Below are positions 45,293-58,268 of a stretch of 64,000 nt of DNA, in pieces. Origin of the DNA: Misgurnus anguillicaudatus (lineage: Eukaryota > Chordata > Actinopteri > Cypriniformes > Cobitidae); NCBI RefSeq assembly GCF_027580225.2, contig NC_073354.2, forward strand, positions 8,532,001-8,596,000. Reading direction: 5' to 3'. The stretch's first letter is position 1, and the number at the start of each line of letters is the position of its first letter. Both the position numbers and the translations under genes were made by a program. Below the pieces are notes generated by a model. The model searched no databases, was not told the origin of the DNA, and saw only the letters and a list, made by a program, of their open reading frames with translations.

Positions 45293-47690
45293 ATTTTACT
45301 GTACTGTCCTATAGCTGCACTGTATATTACTGTAGCTGCACCGTAATTACCTTACTGTAGCTGCATCATATTTTACTGTAGCTGCACCATATTTACCGTA
45401 CTGTACTGTAGCTGCACCGTATTTAGTTAACTGTAGCTGCACCGTATTTTGGCAGTATTTTACTATAGATGCACCGTATTTACTTTACTTTAGCTGCACT
45501 GTATTTTACTGTAGCTCCACCGTATTATCTGTACTGTTCTGTAGCTGCACCGCATTTTACTGTAGCTGCAACGTATTTACCGTACTGTACTGTAGCTGCA
45601 TTGTATTTTACTGTAGCTGCACCGTATTTTACTGTAGCTGCACCGTATTATCTGTACTGTACTGTAGCTGCGTCATATTTTACTGTAGCTGCACCGTATT
45701 TACTGTACTGTACTGTAGCTGCACCCATTTTACTGTAGCTGCACCATATTTACCGTACTGTACTGTAGCTGCACTGTATTTTTCTGTAGATGCACCGTAT
45801 TTACCGTACTGTAGTGTAGCTGCACCGTATTATTCTGTAGCTGCACCGTATTTACCGTACTGTAGTGTAGCTGCACCATATTTTACTGTAACGGCACCGT
45901 ATTCACTGTACTGTAGCTGCACTGTATTTTACTGTAGCTGCACCGTATTTACTGTACTGTACTGTAGCTGCACCGCATTTTACTGTAGCTGCACTGTATT
46001 TACGGTACTGTACAGTAGCTGCACCATATTTTACTGTAGCTGCACCGTATTTATGGTACTGTACAGTAGCTGCACCGTATTTTACTGTAGCTGCACCGTA
46101 TTTACTTTACTGTAGCTGCATCGTATTTTACTGTAGCTGCACTGTATTATCTGTACTGTACTGTAGCTGCGTCATATTTTACTGTAGCTGCACCGTATTT
46201 GCTGTACTGTACTGTAGCTGCACCCATTTTACTGTAGCTGCACCGTATTTACCGTACTGTACTGTAGCTGCACCATATTTTATTGTAACTGCACCGTATT
46301 CACTGTACTGTAGCTGCACTGTATTTTACTGTAGCTGCACCATATGTTCTGTACTGTACTGTAGCTGCACCGTATTTTACTGTAGCTGCACCGTATTTAC
46401 TGTACTGTACTGTAGCTGCACCCCATTTTACTGTAGCTGCACCGTATTTACGGTACTGTAGCTGCACCGTATTATCTGTACTGTACTGTAGCTGCATCAT
46501 ATTTTACTGTAGCTGCACCGTATTTACTGTACTGTACTGTAGCTATACCCATTTTACTGTAGCTGCACCGTATTTACCGTACTGTACTGTAGCTGCACCA
46601 TATTTTACTGTAACTGCACCGTATTCACTGTACTGTAGCTGCACTGTATTTTACTGTAGCTGCACCATATGTACCTTACCGTACTGTACTGTAGCTGCAC
46701 CGTATTTTACTGTAGCTGCACCGTATTTACTGTACTGTACTGTAGCTGCACCACATTTTACTGTAGCTGCACTGTATTTACCGTACTGTACTGTAGCTGC
46801 ACCGTATTTTTACTGTAGCTGCACCATATTTACCATACTGTACTTTAGCTGCACCGTATTTTACTGTAGCTGCACCGTATTTACTTTACTGTAGCTGCAC
46901 CGTATTTACTTTACTGTAGCTGCACCGTATTTTACTGTAGCTGCACCGTATTATCTGTACTGTACTGTAGTTGCGTCATATTTTACTGTAGCTGCACCAT
47001 ATTTACTCTACTGTACTGTACTGTAGCTGCACTGTATTTTACTGTAGCTGCACCGTATTTACTGTACTGTACTGTAGCTGCACCGCATTTTACTGTAGCT
47101 GCACTGTATTTACCGTACTGTACTGTAGCTGCACCGTATTTTTACTGTAGCTGCACCATATTTACCGTACTGTACTGTAGCTGCACCGTATTTTACTGTA
47201 GCTGCACCGTATTTACTTTACTGTAGCTGCACCGTATTATCTGTACTGTACTGTAGCTGCGTCATATTTTACTGTAGCTGCACCATATTTACTCTACTGT
47301 ACTGTAGCTGCACCGTATTTACTGTACTGTATCTGCACCGCATTTTACTGTAGCTGCACCGTATTTACCGTACTGTACTGTAGCTGCACCGTATTTTACT
47401 GTAACTGCACTGTATTCACTGTACTTGCACTGTATTTTACTGTAGCTGCATCGTATTTACCGTACTGTTCTGTAGCTGCATCGTTTTTTGCTATAGCTTC
47501 ACCGTATTTAATTTACTGTCCTTGCAACGTATTTTACTGTAGCTGCACCGTATTATCTGTACTGTTCTGTAGCTGCACTGCATTTTACTGTAACTGCACA
47601 ATATTCACTGTACTGTACTTGCATCATATGTTTCTGTAGCTACACCATATTTTACTGTATTGTAGCTGTACCTTATTTTACTGTACTGTG
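45293..47690. repeat. 2.4-kb minisatellite (ctgtagctgcaccgtattt units)
   Basis: Roughly a hundred copies of ctgtagctgcaccgtattt with alternating spacers. A 21-bp unit and a 30-bp unit (adding accgtactgta) make a 51-bp dimer. Since 51 is a multiple of 3, long chance frames reading TVAAPYF-TVAAPYYLYC arise on the + strand. Larger blocks also recur: gctgcgtcatatttta near 45669, 46169, 46973 and 47259. Edges are more diverged than the middle. Non-coding. Confidence 0.95.
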
Positions 47691-48260
47691 CAAGCGTTTC
47701 AAACATGTTCAGATCTCCTGTTGCCTATAGCCATCTGAACAATGCACACCTCCAGTCATAAGAGAACAGTTCCTAGACGGTTTCAGCAGTAACAACATGA
47801 ACAAATGGTTTTCGTGAGACACACGTAACTTCCAGTAAACACCACTAAGAATCAATGACAACAAAGTTGTTTTTATAACAAGCAAAGTAGATAACAAGAA
47901 GTAGATTACCTTAATTTATATTTCATAGCTAAAGCGTATAAAAACGACACTGATCTAACGTTACTGTGTAAAATGTGTACTATAATGTATACAATGTTAA
48001 CTACAAACCGGCTGCCAAAGTCCCATCACATAGTGGTGATTCATGATCACCGTGTCCTCTTGTCTTTAGGAAACCAAAACATTTGTTATTTTTGATGAGG
48101 TATTTGTTCCAGAGTTTAGACACTAGACAGACCATTAAACAAACAGAAACCGGAAGTAAAGTTCTGAGCAGACGCGTAACTGCGACAACCCACATGCGTC
48201 CGATACACTTCCAGAAGTTTAGATCCTCGCCATCTTTGTTTTGTCAGGTTTGTCCAGGTG
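47691..48260 (+). other. Intron 13 stretch without recognised feature
   Basis: Unassigned intron between the minisatellite and a Tc1-type MITE. No gene or clear repeat. Confidence 0.5.
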
Positions 48261-48262
48261 TA

Positions 48263-48748
48263 CAGTACTGTGCAAAAGTCTTAGGCCACCAGGCTACCAT
48301 TAGTTTAGTTGTTTTTGCAATGTTATAGTGATCATATATAATAATGAATCAGTCTCTTTATTAGAATACAACCAGAAAATACAGGAAATGTGTATGTAGT
48401 ATTAAAAACTGTATAAAAGTATAAGCTGAAGTGTCAAGTATTTAAGGTAAACTCCCCTTTCACTTGAGCAATAGCAGGCAGCTGCAGAAATAAAATCCTA
48501 ATTTCTAATTCTAATCAAATAACTTCAAGACTTCAGTCTCCTCAAAAAAGCTTAAGATGTGTTTCATGCCAAGAGAGGTCTCAATAAATACTGACTGATG
48601 CCTGAAGAAGACATTTAGTTCTGAAAATTGTTTTGTTTTTAATTTTGTGTACATATTTCCTGTATTTTCTGTTTGTTTATCAATAAAAAGTGAAAAATAT
48701 ATATGGATGGACATTAAAACTTGTGATGGTGATGGTGGCCTAAGACTT
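48263..48748. mobile_element. Non-autonomous Tc1/mariner derivative
   Basis: Left end cagtactgtgcaaaagtctt aggccacc after a TA, right end ggtggcctaagactt. This is the Tc1-type terminus, about 490 bp apart, with no transposase left. Confidence 0.7.
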
Positions 48749-50304
<1,556 letters not shown>

Positions 50305-50516
50305 GGTGGTGGTCTGCGTTTGATTGACAGCAAGTCTGGGTTGAATGTGTATCCATTCTCTGCAGTGGAGCGCAGGATAGATCTTCTTCCAGAAAGCTTT
50401 CAGCATTATGCCTCAGGATTGGCTGTCAGCAAGAAAGACTTTCATGCTGTACTCAACAACATCGAGCATCTCTTACTCCGGGCCTCTTTCGTTCAGGAAC
50501 ACAGCGCCATCTACAG
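50305..50516 (+). CDS. lama2: lama2 exon 14: L4 domain
   Basis: 212 bp, starts in phase 0 and leaves two bases (AG|) of an Arg codon. Acceptor tttcctcctttag, donor gtgtgc. It encodes GGGLRLIDSKSGLNVYPFSA, then RIDLLPESFQHYASGLAVSK, KDFHAVLNNIEHLLLRASF and VQEHSAIYR. The pattern L.PE.F......(V/R)....F..VL.N(I/L)..LL(L/I)(R/Q)A is typical of the second half of L4. Confidence 0.93.
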
Positions 50517-50655
50517 GTGTGCTACAGTACTGACGGCTGTCTCTGTGTTTCGAATGCACACTCACACTCTTATATAGAGTTTTTTGTAATCACTGTTTCA
50601 AATCCCTCCTTTAATATTGAACATAAATAATAAAATCTCTCTCTCTCTTTCTCAG

Positions 50656-50767
50656 GTTGGGTACCGTGAGCATGCAGGTTGCTAGCGTGGACGCTCGTAG
50701 TGGTGTTCAGGCTCGTGCTGTAGAGGTGTGTCAATGTCCTTCAGGATATGATGGCACTTCATGTGAG
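50656..50767 (+). CDS. lama2: lama2 exon 15: L4 end and second half of the split LE repeat
   Basis: 112 bp. It completes AG|G (Arg) and ends in phase 0 at TGT GAG before gtaagc. Acceptor tctctttctcag. It encodes LGTVSMQVASVDARSGVQAR, then AVEVCQCPSGYDGTSCE. L..V(S/N)(M/L)....S closes L4, and V(C)QCP.GY.G(S/T)SCE resumes the interrupted LE repeat. Intron 14 before it is 139 bp and mostly pyrimidine-rich. Confidence 0.94.
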
Positions 50768-51691
50768 GTAAGCAATTAAAGGAAGTTCAAAGTTCAAAAT
50801 CATATGCTGTGAATGATGGGATTGTTTTGCATTTGGTGAAGTATTTACCTCTGCACTGATCAACGAATACATTCTGGCCAAACTACAACTCGGTTTTTAA
50901 TCTGACAGCTCCTGTGTGCCTTTACCGTGGCCTCATGGGATAACACACTTCAGAGTAATGCCAGATGCTGTAAATAATACAGATATTTTTTATCTACACA
51001 TTTATGAATACAGACATTTGACATAAGACTTTTGTGATGCTGTGTAGTAGGCACAAAGGCATCTCTCTGCTCAAAAGACCTGCTTAGACTTTCATGATTT
51101 TTCATTTAGCTGATTTGTTGCTTTAGTAGCATATAGTTCACCTGCAGAGAATGCTGATCTACAAACATCGTCTTTCTGATGAAATTCAACAATGGTTAAT
51201 TTAGTTAAGAAGTCTGACTGGCCAGCAGCACCACAGCATCTCATGTACAACATATAGTGATGACGTGATTTGTTCAGCAGGGTAACATCTCTATGTTTCA
51301 TCTCTTCATTATGTGGACAGGGAACATTTTGGTACTCAGACTTCAATGAATTTAGTCCTGTTTTGAAAATTGAGTATATAGTAATTGCAAGCAGTAATTC
51401 TGTTCTGAAGTGACCATGTTTAAGTGTTTGTTGGCTAGACCCGGCAAACACGATTTATCTTAAGAATTACTACAAAGTTTGTATAAGTGACACAAAAACG
51501 TTGTTTTCCTTTTTATAAACCTTGCATAGACATCATTTCAGAAGTATGGTCTGGAGTAATAAAGGCTATAACACTAGGTGAGAGCTCTGTTAAAATTGCC
51601 ACAACTTTTTCTGTTTTTTTTTTTTTGTCAAGGTTGGGTCAAATATGGACAAACCCAATTGCTGGGTTAAAATTAATCTAGATTTTTTTTG
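50768..51691 (+). other. Intron 15, first part
   Basis: Unassigned intron apart from a short 'gttgggt' repeat relative at 51632-51670. Confidence 0.5.
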
Positions 51692-52173
51692 TTAAAGGAA
51701 AACACCACCGTTTTTCAATATTTTACTATGTTCTTACCTCAACTTAGACCAATTATGAAAAAATTGGGGAAAGAGTTAACGGATAAATGAAAACTATATT
51801 GTATGGCAGAAGAGCTTAAGGGCTCGTTATAGTTGTGTGTAGGTCCTACGGCCTAGCAGCAACGGTGTAGGTTCCACGTAGGTTTTCATTTATACTTTTG
51901 CGTCGTCGTCTGCGTCAACGTGCAAACACATGCGCAGACCGCTGGTAGGCTGTATCCATGCGTGTAACCACAGTAGCAGTGCGACCGTCAATGAAGAAGC
52001 AGATTGGCAAGTTAACCCACAAACGAAGAAGAAACAGCAACTTGTTGTGTATGATTTGAGAAGACCAGCAATGATGAAAGTAAATAAACAGCGACTTTTA
52101 TTGCAGTTTGAGTTAAATCACTCCTCAACTTTGCCCTTCTTTGTTTTCACCGTCGCAAATGGAGATACCTATG

Positions 52174-53179
52174 TAGGGGTGTGCCATAAGATACCGTTCA
52201 CGATAGCAACGCGAGTACAACCAAGCTGTACGCGAGGAGGAGATACTAGCAGCAGCGGGTGATGTGCGGCCGAAAAGTAAACTAATGACTCAACCGAGCA
52301 TCGCTGTGCAAATTACTTTAGTCACTGTTAAACTAAAGTGTTAAGGAGTTGCGTTATATAGGGAAAACACTACCAACTTGTACCACTGTGATGACAGTAA
52401 ATTACTTTACTGACTGAATTTAAATCCAAAAAATGTTCACAAATGTTCACATTCTGGTTATACAGACGCACGCTTACTTAATATTTAATTAGACAGATCC
52501 ACCTTTTCTATTCATTTTCCATTATTCTGATGAGCGATCTGATGAGTTTAAAGCTCCATTTTACCCTGTTTTTTTTTCAGCGACTGCTGCGAGGCGCGGG
52601 CGCACTATTCACTTGGTCCTAAAGTACACCCTATTTCTCACAACAGACAGATGCCTTGCCGATTTATTCTGTGTTTTTATGAAAATCTGATTTATTCACC
52701 TGATTTTTATCTAAACTACATGAGCATTTATCTCACGAACCCAAATGTGCCATGATTAATTTTAATGTTATTTATTTGATGTTTATGCGAACAAAAGTGC
52801 ACTTACATGTCAAATCAAAATTACAAATCAAAATTTTAAATTGTTAGCTAATGAAGTTACTGGGATCTGTGAAAATTACTGAAAATTTGTGGTAGTGTCA
52901 TAGTGATGTAAAATTTTCATTCCATTTCATCTCTAGTTTGTACTTTGTTTACATTTGACTCATGCTGTGTGATTCTGTCACTACTTTTGCACTTTAATGC
53001 TGCTTCGGCCACCTCGTGACAGTGGATTTACACTTTGAATTAGGAAGTCTGTCATCAATGACAGCTCATTGGATGGAAATTGCCCTTCCTTTTCCATAAT
53101 TTTTTATACCGTCATAAATATTACCGCAAAATTCTTAAAATATCATTATATAATTTTGAGGCCGTATTGCCCACCCCTA
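52174..53179. mobile_element. Non-autonomous hAT, 1.0 kb
   Basis: Ends taggggtgtgccataag / attgcccacccc(t)a with an exact 8-bp duplication tacctatg (52166-52173 and 53180-53187). No transposase frame. Confidence 0.88.
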
Positions 53180-53265
53180 TACCTATGACGCAGTTTTTTT
53201 ACCTGACAGGAGGGGTTCTGGTGGACCAATTACAGCGCTAGCGGTAACCCATAGATATATACACT

Positions 53266-53696
53266 AGATGTTGCCTTGGCTACGGCAGTTCATTGGACCG
53301 AATGCGTCAAACAGAGCCGCCATCTTGAAACAGGGGAATCCCGCATCAGCGTCATTGTAGTCAATGGTGTAACAGAAATAAAATCACCATAAATTGTCAT
53401 GAACGCGATTTTCTTGGTTTTCTTTTGGTTCGTTTCAACAGTAAGACATGTATTTAGCATTTAGTACAGGAAAAAATAAAAGTTTTGATTTTATGAAAAT
53501 TTACTTTTTCTAACTGTAATGCATAGTGCTAGTAGCCCTTTCATCCATGCGCAGCACAAAAGTCCGGCATCGTTCATGAATTCGAAGTACAGGCGTAGAT
53601 AGCAGCTTTACCTAGCTACTTGCAATGACAAGACCCCTGTTCTAAGATGGCGGCGGTTTTGACGCATGCTCAGAGCCCCAAGGCGACATCTAGTGC
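53266..53696. mobile_element. TIR element (cactagatgttgccttgg)
   Basis: Inverted ends acactagatgttgccttgg / ccaaggcgacatctagtg. Flanks agatatat and agataatc are a possible worn 8-bp duplication. Confidence 0.6.
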
Positions 53697-53929
53697 AGAT
53701 AATCTACAGTGTAGCTACGGCGTAGAGCTTACGCACGATTATAAATCGTTTTGTTTTTTTTGCAGCACTTTGACCTGGGGCGCAGTAATATTGACGGAAG
53801 TTTGAGCGAGAAGGGGAGTAGTCAGGAGTCATAATGTTACTGCGCGCCATCGTGGAAGCGCTGCAAACAAAGTGCTCTTCCGCCATACAATATAGTTTTC
53901 ATTTTTTATCCATTTGGTCACAGTCTAGA

Positions 53930-54001
53930 AAACTTGGTGCCCCCCTACTGCCTGGTGCCCCAGGGCACTCGCCCAATCCCGTCTATGGATAATCCAGCCC
54001 T
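53930..54001. repeat. hAT right-end remnant
   Basis: cccgtctatggataatccag followed by ccctg looks like a hAT terminus; no left end was found nearby. Confidence 0.4.
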
Positions 54002-54764
54002 GTCCTTTCAGTATGAAGTCCAACTGCGGGGTGTGTTTGAATGAAGCATTTTAGGAAGGTGTAGATGGGCCTTATCTTTTAAAAAGAATATCTTTTTGGG
54101 TTTGAAACCTTAAAATTTGAAATATTTTATATGCATAGACAGCTTTTAACACTCTAAAGACAAAGGAAAACATGAAATCAGATCATATGACTCATTTAAC
54201 AGCCTCACACAAAACTCCTAATATCATGAATATCTTTAAGGATTCAGTAAGCTGACAAAATCTGTTGAGTATATTTTTTATAGCAGATGCAATGAGTGTG
54301 TTATAAAAATACATAACACATACAGTCTTTCTATGGATATTTGTTATTTGTGAAGTAGAGCTGCTGTTGAATCAGTACTGTGTGAGATGTGAGTGTGGAT
54401 CAGCAGTGCTGGACTACAGTAAATTACTGTCATCTGTTAAAGCTCCAGTAGCTATTGATTTCTGAGTGAGCAGTTTTTTTATGCTGATGTAATCAGATAA
54501 ACATCCAGACCTATATAACATCAGACACTGTGATCATCAAGACCAGAGCATAATGTTGTCAGGAGCGAGTAAAGGGATTTTTTAAAGATGTGGTTGGGCT
54601 GTGGACATCGATTACTCTGGGGTAACACAGAAAAACATCATTATGCAAATCAACATGACACTCATCCAACCTTAAAATACTTGTTAGAAGTCTTGTATCA
54701 ACATGAGCTACTGCTCCTCACACCCTTACCAAAAGAGACAGTGAGCGCTTTCAGTTAAAATGTG
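54002..54764 (+). other. Intron 15 stretch without recognised feature
   Basis: AT-rich intron. The segment near 54700-54755 weakly resembles a dispersed repeat also present near 33280-33315. Confidence 0.4.
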
Positions 54765-54772
54765 ATTCATGC

Positions 54773-55692
54773 TAGAGGTCTTCTCGGGTCCAAAGAAATG
54801 TACCCGACTCGAAATGACCCGAATCACTTCATACCCGAACCCGACGTGCATAAATAAAAATTTTTTAAAGAAAGACCCGACCCGAGACAAACCCGAGAAA
54901 ATTAGACCCGAAGTAGTGAATTTTTTTTTAACCCGACTGGAACCGAATGAAAACGGCAATGACGTGTGTGCATTCTGCAGACCCACGCGCAGCAGTCAGA
55001 CAGAAAGAAACTCCGGTGTCCTTGAAACCAATTTGGCGAGCTGCTCCATTCGTTTTACTTTGTTATCTGATGACGACACCAACGTAACCGCTAAAATGTA
55101 CATTTATAATTGACTGACTTGTTTGTCTCGACGAAAATGAACCTTCCGACAACCACACAATGTCGCAAGCGCTCTTGGCAAACAGATGATAGGTTTGAAA
55201 AGGACATTGACGCACACAGGGGAGAGAGTTCGGGTCTTCTTGGGTCCGTTCAGAAAAAACACATTCATTTTTAAAGCAACACTATGTAGTTTCCATGTAA
55301 AAATGACTTACAGCTCCCCCATGTGGTTGAAAAGCGCAACAGTGCCTGATTTCAGACACTCTTCTGCAGGCAGGGGGAGGGGCGGGGCTGTGTGCTCTAC
55401 CCTCCACCGCCACTTTCAGAGTGTGCTTGTAGCAGCTAGGAGGCTGCTCAGGTTGCAGCAACAGTACAATTTGTCCAGTTAAAAGTTCTTCTATCACTGA
55501 AATAATTTTAGAGACATTATTTAAAGGTAAAAAAACTACATAGTGTTGCTTTAAATTACCCGAGACCCGATGCCGCTATTATTGTACCCGACCCGTGTCC
55601 GAGGCACATGTGAAACTTTTAGACCCGAACCCGATCGGGTCTCGTGTCGGACCTCGGGTTTTCGGATCTAAGTGGACCCGTGAAGACCTCTA
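54773..55692. mobile_element. Non-autonomous hAT with nested TTAA MITE
   Basis: Inverted ends tagaggtcttctcgggtcca / tggacccgtgaagacctcta with an exact 8-bp duplication attcatgc (54765-54772 and 55693-55700). Repeated acccgac/acccga motifs near both ends are subterminal repeats. Confidence 0.92.
55275..55550. mobile_element. TTAA MITE (agcaacactatgtagttt)
   Basis: 276 bp with near-perfect inverted ends agcaacactatgtagttt / aaactacatagtgttgct and TTAA at 55271-55274 and 55551-55554; nested in the hAT at 54773-55692. Confidence 0.85.
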
Positions 55693-55806
55693 ATTCATGC
55701 GAATACAGTCTGAGACAATAGTATCTCACTATTGAGATAATTTAGACGGTGTAGAACTTGCTGAGGGTGGAAATTATGGTAATGAAGGACGGTCAGTCAG
55801 TGGCTG

Positions 55807-56478
55807 TGTCACGACTGGGAACAGGAGTAAGGACGCAAGTTTACTTAACATAAATAACATTTATTAACAAACAGGAAATAAAACACGAGAAACAACAACG
55901 ACACAGGAACAGACAAGGAAGTAATTACAATGATCCAGCAGTGAGTGTGACACCTACAAGGGTATAAAAACACACGGGCCGTTTCTCAATGTCAAGGATA
56001 CTTCCTTGGCAGAACTAGTCCTTACAAGTCACTTCCTTCAGAGGCTAGGCGAGGCTTCTCTTTAGCATTCGAAGAACACGTAAATGGAACAGGCTAGCAA
56101 GTGCACGTTATTGCGTCATTACGTCAATGAAAATGTGTGCTTTCGTCCCTGCGCGCATAGGATTGTGGGTGATTTCAGCGTGGGAAGAGCACGAAGGATA
56201 CACATATGCATCCTTTTCTGTATATGGGAGATTTCTCGAACGAAGGACTCAGTTCTTGGCTGAAATTCCGAGGATCCTCGACATTGGAACAGTCCTTCGA
56301 CGGATGTCGATGACGTAGCATCCTTGAAATTCTGGCTTCCGAGGATTCTTCCTTGACATTGAGAAACGGCTACAGACTAGATAACAAACATGTGTGATGA
56401 ATCAGGTAATTCATCAATGAATGTCCAGGTGACAACAATCGGAACAGAAACAAGACATGACGCGGATTAACCGTAACA
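55807..56478 (-). mobile_element. Solo LTR on the minus strand, split by a TIR element
   Basis: Read on the minus strand it runs from tgttacggttaatc to cccagtcgtgaca, obeys TG...CA, and has an exact 5-bp duplication ggctg (55802-55806 and 56479-56483). A TATA-like tttttataccc and a polyadenylation-like ttaataaatg occur in the expected order. A TIR element (about 55978-56370) interrupts it. No internal coding region remains. Confidence 0.85.
55978..56370. mobile_element. TIR element (gccgtttctcaatgtcaagg)
   Basis: Inverted ends gccgtttctcaatgtcaagg / ccttgacattgagaaacggc enclose about 390 bp of imperfect palindrome (cttcctt / gaggatcctcg). The target duplication is unclear. Confidence 0.7.
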
Positions 56479-56604
56479 GGCTGTGGGTGGGGCTTTAGCA
56501 GTGTGACATCACATTAACAAGAGAAGTATCTATTGAGACTGCTTTGGTTTTATGGGGATTAAAAAAAAGAAACGGGTGGATTTTTTCATTGAAGGGTGGT
56601 TGTG

Positions 56605-56879
56605 CCCTGCTGAAAAAACTCAAACCAGCATGGGAATTATGCTGGTCTATGCTGGTTTGATGCTGGTTTAGCTGGTGGTCACCAGCATACCAGCACCAAA
56701 ACACAACTTATGCTGGTCTTGATAGTATGACCAGCATGGGATGCTGGAGCTAATGCTGGTTTGGTGCTGGTTTGGTGCTGATTTAGCTGGTGCTAATGCT
56801 GGTGCTGATGCTGATGGTGTTTACTAGCAAACCAGCACCAAAACACAACATATGCTGGTATGTTGTTTTTTCAGCAGGG
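56605..56879. mobile_element. MITE built of 'atgctggt' repeats
   Basis: Inverted ends ccctgctgaaaaaac / gttttttcagcaggg. The interior is a dense array of accagcat / atgctggt octamers in both orientations. Confidence 0.75.
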
Positions 56880-57867
56880 TGTTCACACACTGCCAACAAA
56901 CATTTATGTCCAAACATGGATATTAGATGCCCTTTAAGTCAACATGTTATTTCTGCTCATAAGCATGCTTCTGTCACAGTGATAAACACTAGGCAGGAAT
57001 GCAGCAATCCCAGAATGCATTGTGATGAGCTTTGTGAATTGAGGAAGTCAAGGGAATATTTTTAACATAGCCTAATTGCATTTTATTCATTATTGTGAAG
57101 TATAGATACAAATAGACCAGCGTAATATGTGTGCTTGCTGTGTATTTTTGTTCATGAAGCATCCATTCATTACACTTAGCGACATGCTAATGTAGTTAGC
57201 ATAACATCAAATCTGTTAAAGCTGTTTATATGTGAACATATGTGACCCTGTCTGTGAAATCCAGGCTAAAGTCTCATAATCTAGTGATGATAAGTTTAAG
57301 ACCATCAAAGTTTGATTTGACTCACTGATTTTAATCTGTGACATGATTTTAGTCAACACTTAAAATTAATAAAATGATATCTTTACAGAATGTTCTTCAG
57401 ATTATGTAGACTGATTTTACAGTAAATCAAATGACATGAGCTGGATTAAATCAGTTCTGATTGTGTTGTACAGTATCTCACTACACTGTATAGACAAACA
57501 AGTGATTTGTTACTGAAATCCAGTAATCACGGCGGTTAGATGTGATGTTTGTGAGTAAACATATGAACAGCTCAAAAATACACTGATACACTACATGTGA
57601 ACAGCTCTTATCAGTCACTTATATATAAACTTACCATGAACTTCAATTAAGAGAAACTAATTTTCTCCTTCATTTAGTAAATCAAAGCAGTTTGTGTCGT
57701 ACAGTTGGTGAGCTGCCACAGATTCATTACTGCCAGCATGTACAGTTAACACACTTCATGACACATTTTAAATCAAAACTTGTTCCTCACTTCACTCATT
57801 ATTGTGTGGTGATCAATCATCATTGATATGTCTGGTTTAATGAAGTGTTGTTGTGTTTGTTTTGCAG
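56880..57867 (+). other. Intron 15, last part
   Basis: About 1 kb of unique-looking AT-rich intron with no repeat ends, ending in the exon 16 acceptor. Confidence 0.6.
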
Positions 57868-57981
57868 ATGTGTGCTCTTGGATATCGCAGGGTGAATGGA
57901 ACTTTGTATCGGGGTTTGTGTGAATTCTGTCAATGCCACGGACACTCAAACCGCTGTGATGACATCACTGGATACTGCCAG
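57868..57981 (+). CDS. lama2: lama2 exon 16: LE repeat
   Basis: 114 bp, phase 0 to 0, 38 codons. Acceptor gtttgttttgcag, donor CAG|gtaaat. It encodes MCALGYRRVNGTLYRGLCEF, then CQCHGHSNRCDDITGYCQ. RVNGT(I/L)(F/Y).G(I/L)CE.CQC.GH...CDD(V/I)TG.C agrees closely with LAMA2. NGT is a likely N-glycosylation site. A (TG)n tract begins about 10 bp after the donor. Confidence 0.95.
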
Positions 57982-58268
57982 GTAAATATATGTGTGTGTG
58001 TGTGTTTGTGTGACAGATTGTTGAATTGAAAGGTCTTATGTTATCTATCTTATTGCAGTTCGTGCTTTATTAGCATGACAAAAACTGTACATTTGTAATA
58101 ACAAAGCCTTTACAGCTGGGGTGCATACAAGTAGTGCAAAATATGTAATAATATGTAACACTTAAAAAAGTATGTAATACAGAATAAAGTCAAATTAAAT
58201 TAAAATTAAATCAGAATTAAAAGTTTAGAATTAAGAATGTTATGTCTGTCTGTTTATTTACTCTCTTT
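57982..58268 (+). other. Start of intron 16
   Basis: Donor gtaaat, then (TG)n at 57991-58013, then AT-rich intron up to the hAT duplication ctctcttt. Confidence 0.7.

Larger units (their letters stand above)
51696..53915. mobile_element. TTAA fold-back element hosting a stack of insertions
   Basis: Starts after TTAA (51692-51695) with aggaaaacaccaccgttttt. The arm aactatattgtatggcagaa (51791) reappears inverted as ttccgccatacaatatagtt (53878). Between the arms sit a hAT-like element (about 51816-53745), a hAT inside it (52174-53179) and a TIR element (53266-53696). The right terminus is truncated. Confidence 0.65.

Noticed and set aside
45469..45738. Open frame reading repeated TVAAPY(F/Y) units
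   Set aside because: It is a by-product of the 51-bp minisatellite; similar frames occur on both strands and there is no start context or splice signal.
53762..53900. Candidate non-coding RNA gene based on hairpin potential
   Set aside because: It matches the arm of a dispersed fold-back element, so its pairing is explained by the transposon structure.
57868..57870. ATG at the start of exon 16 as a possible internal translation start
   Set aside because: It lies directly behind a good acceptor and is followed by LE-repeat sequence; no promoter or untranslated leader is visible.
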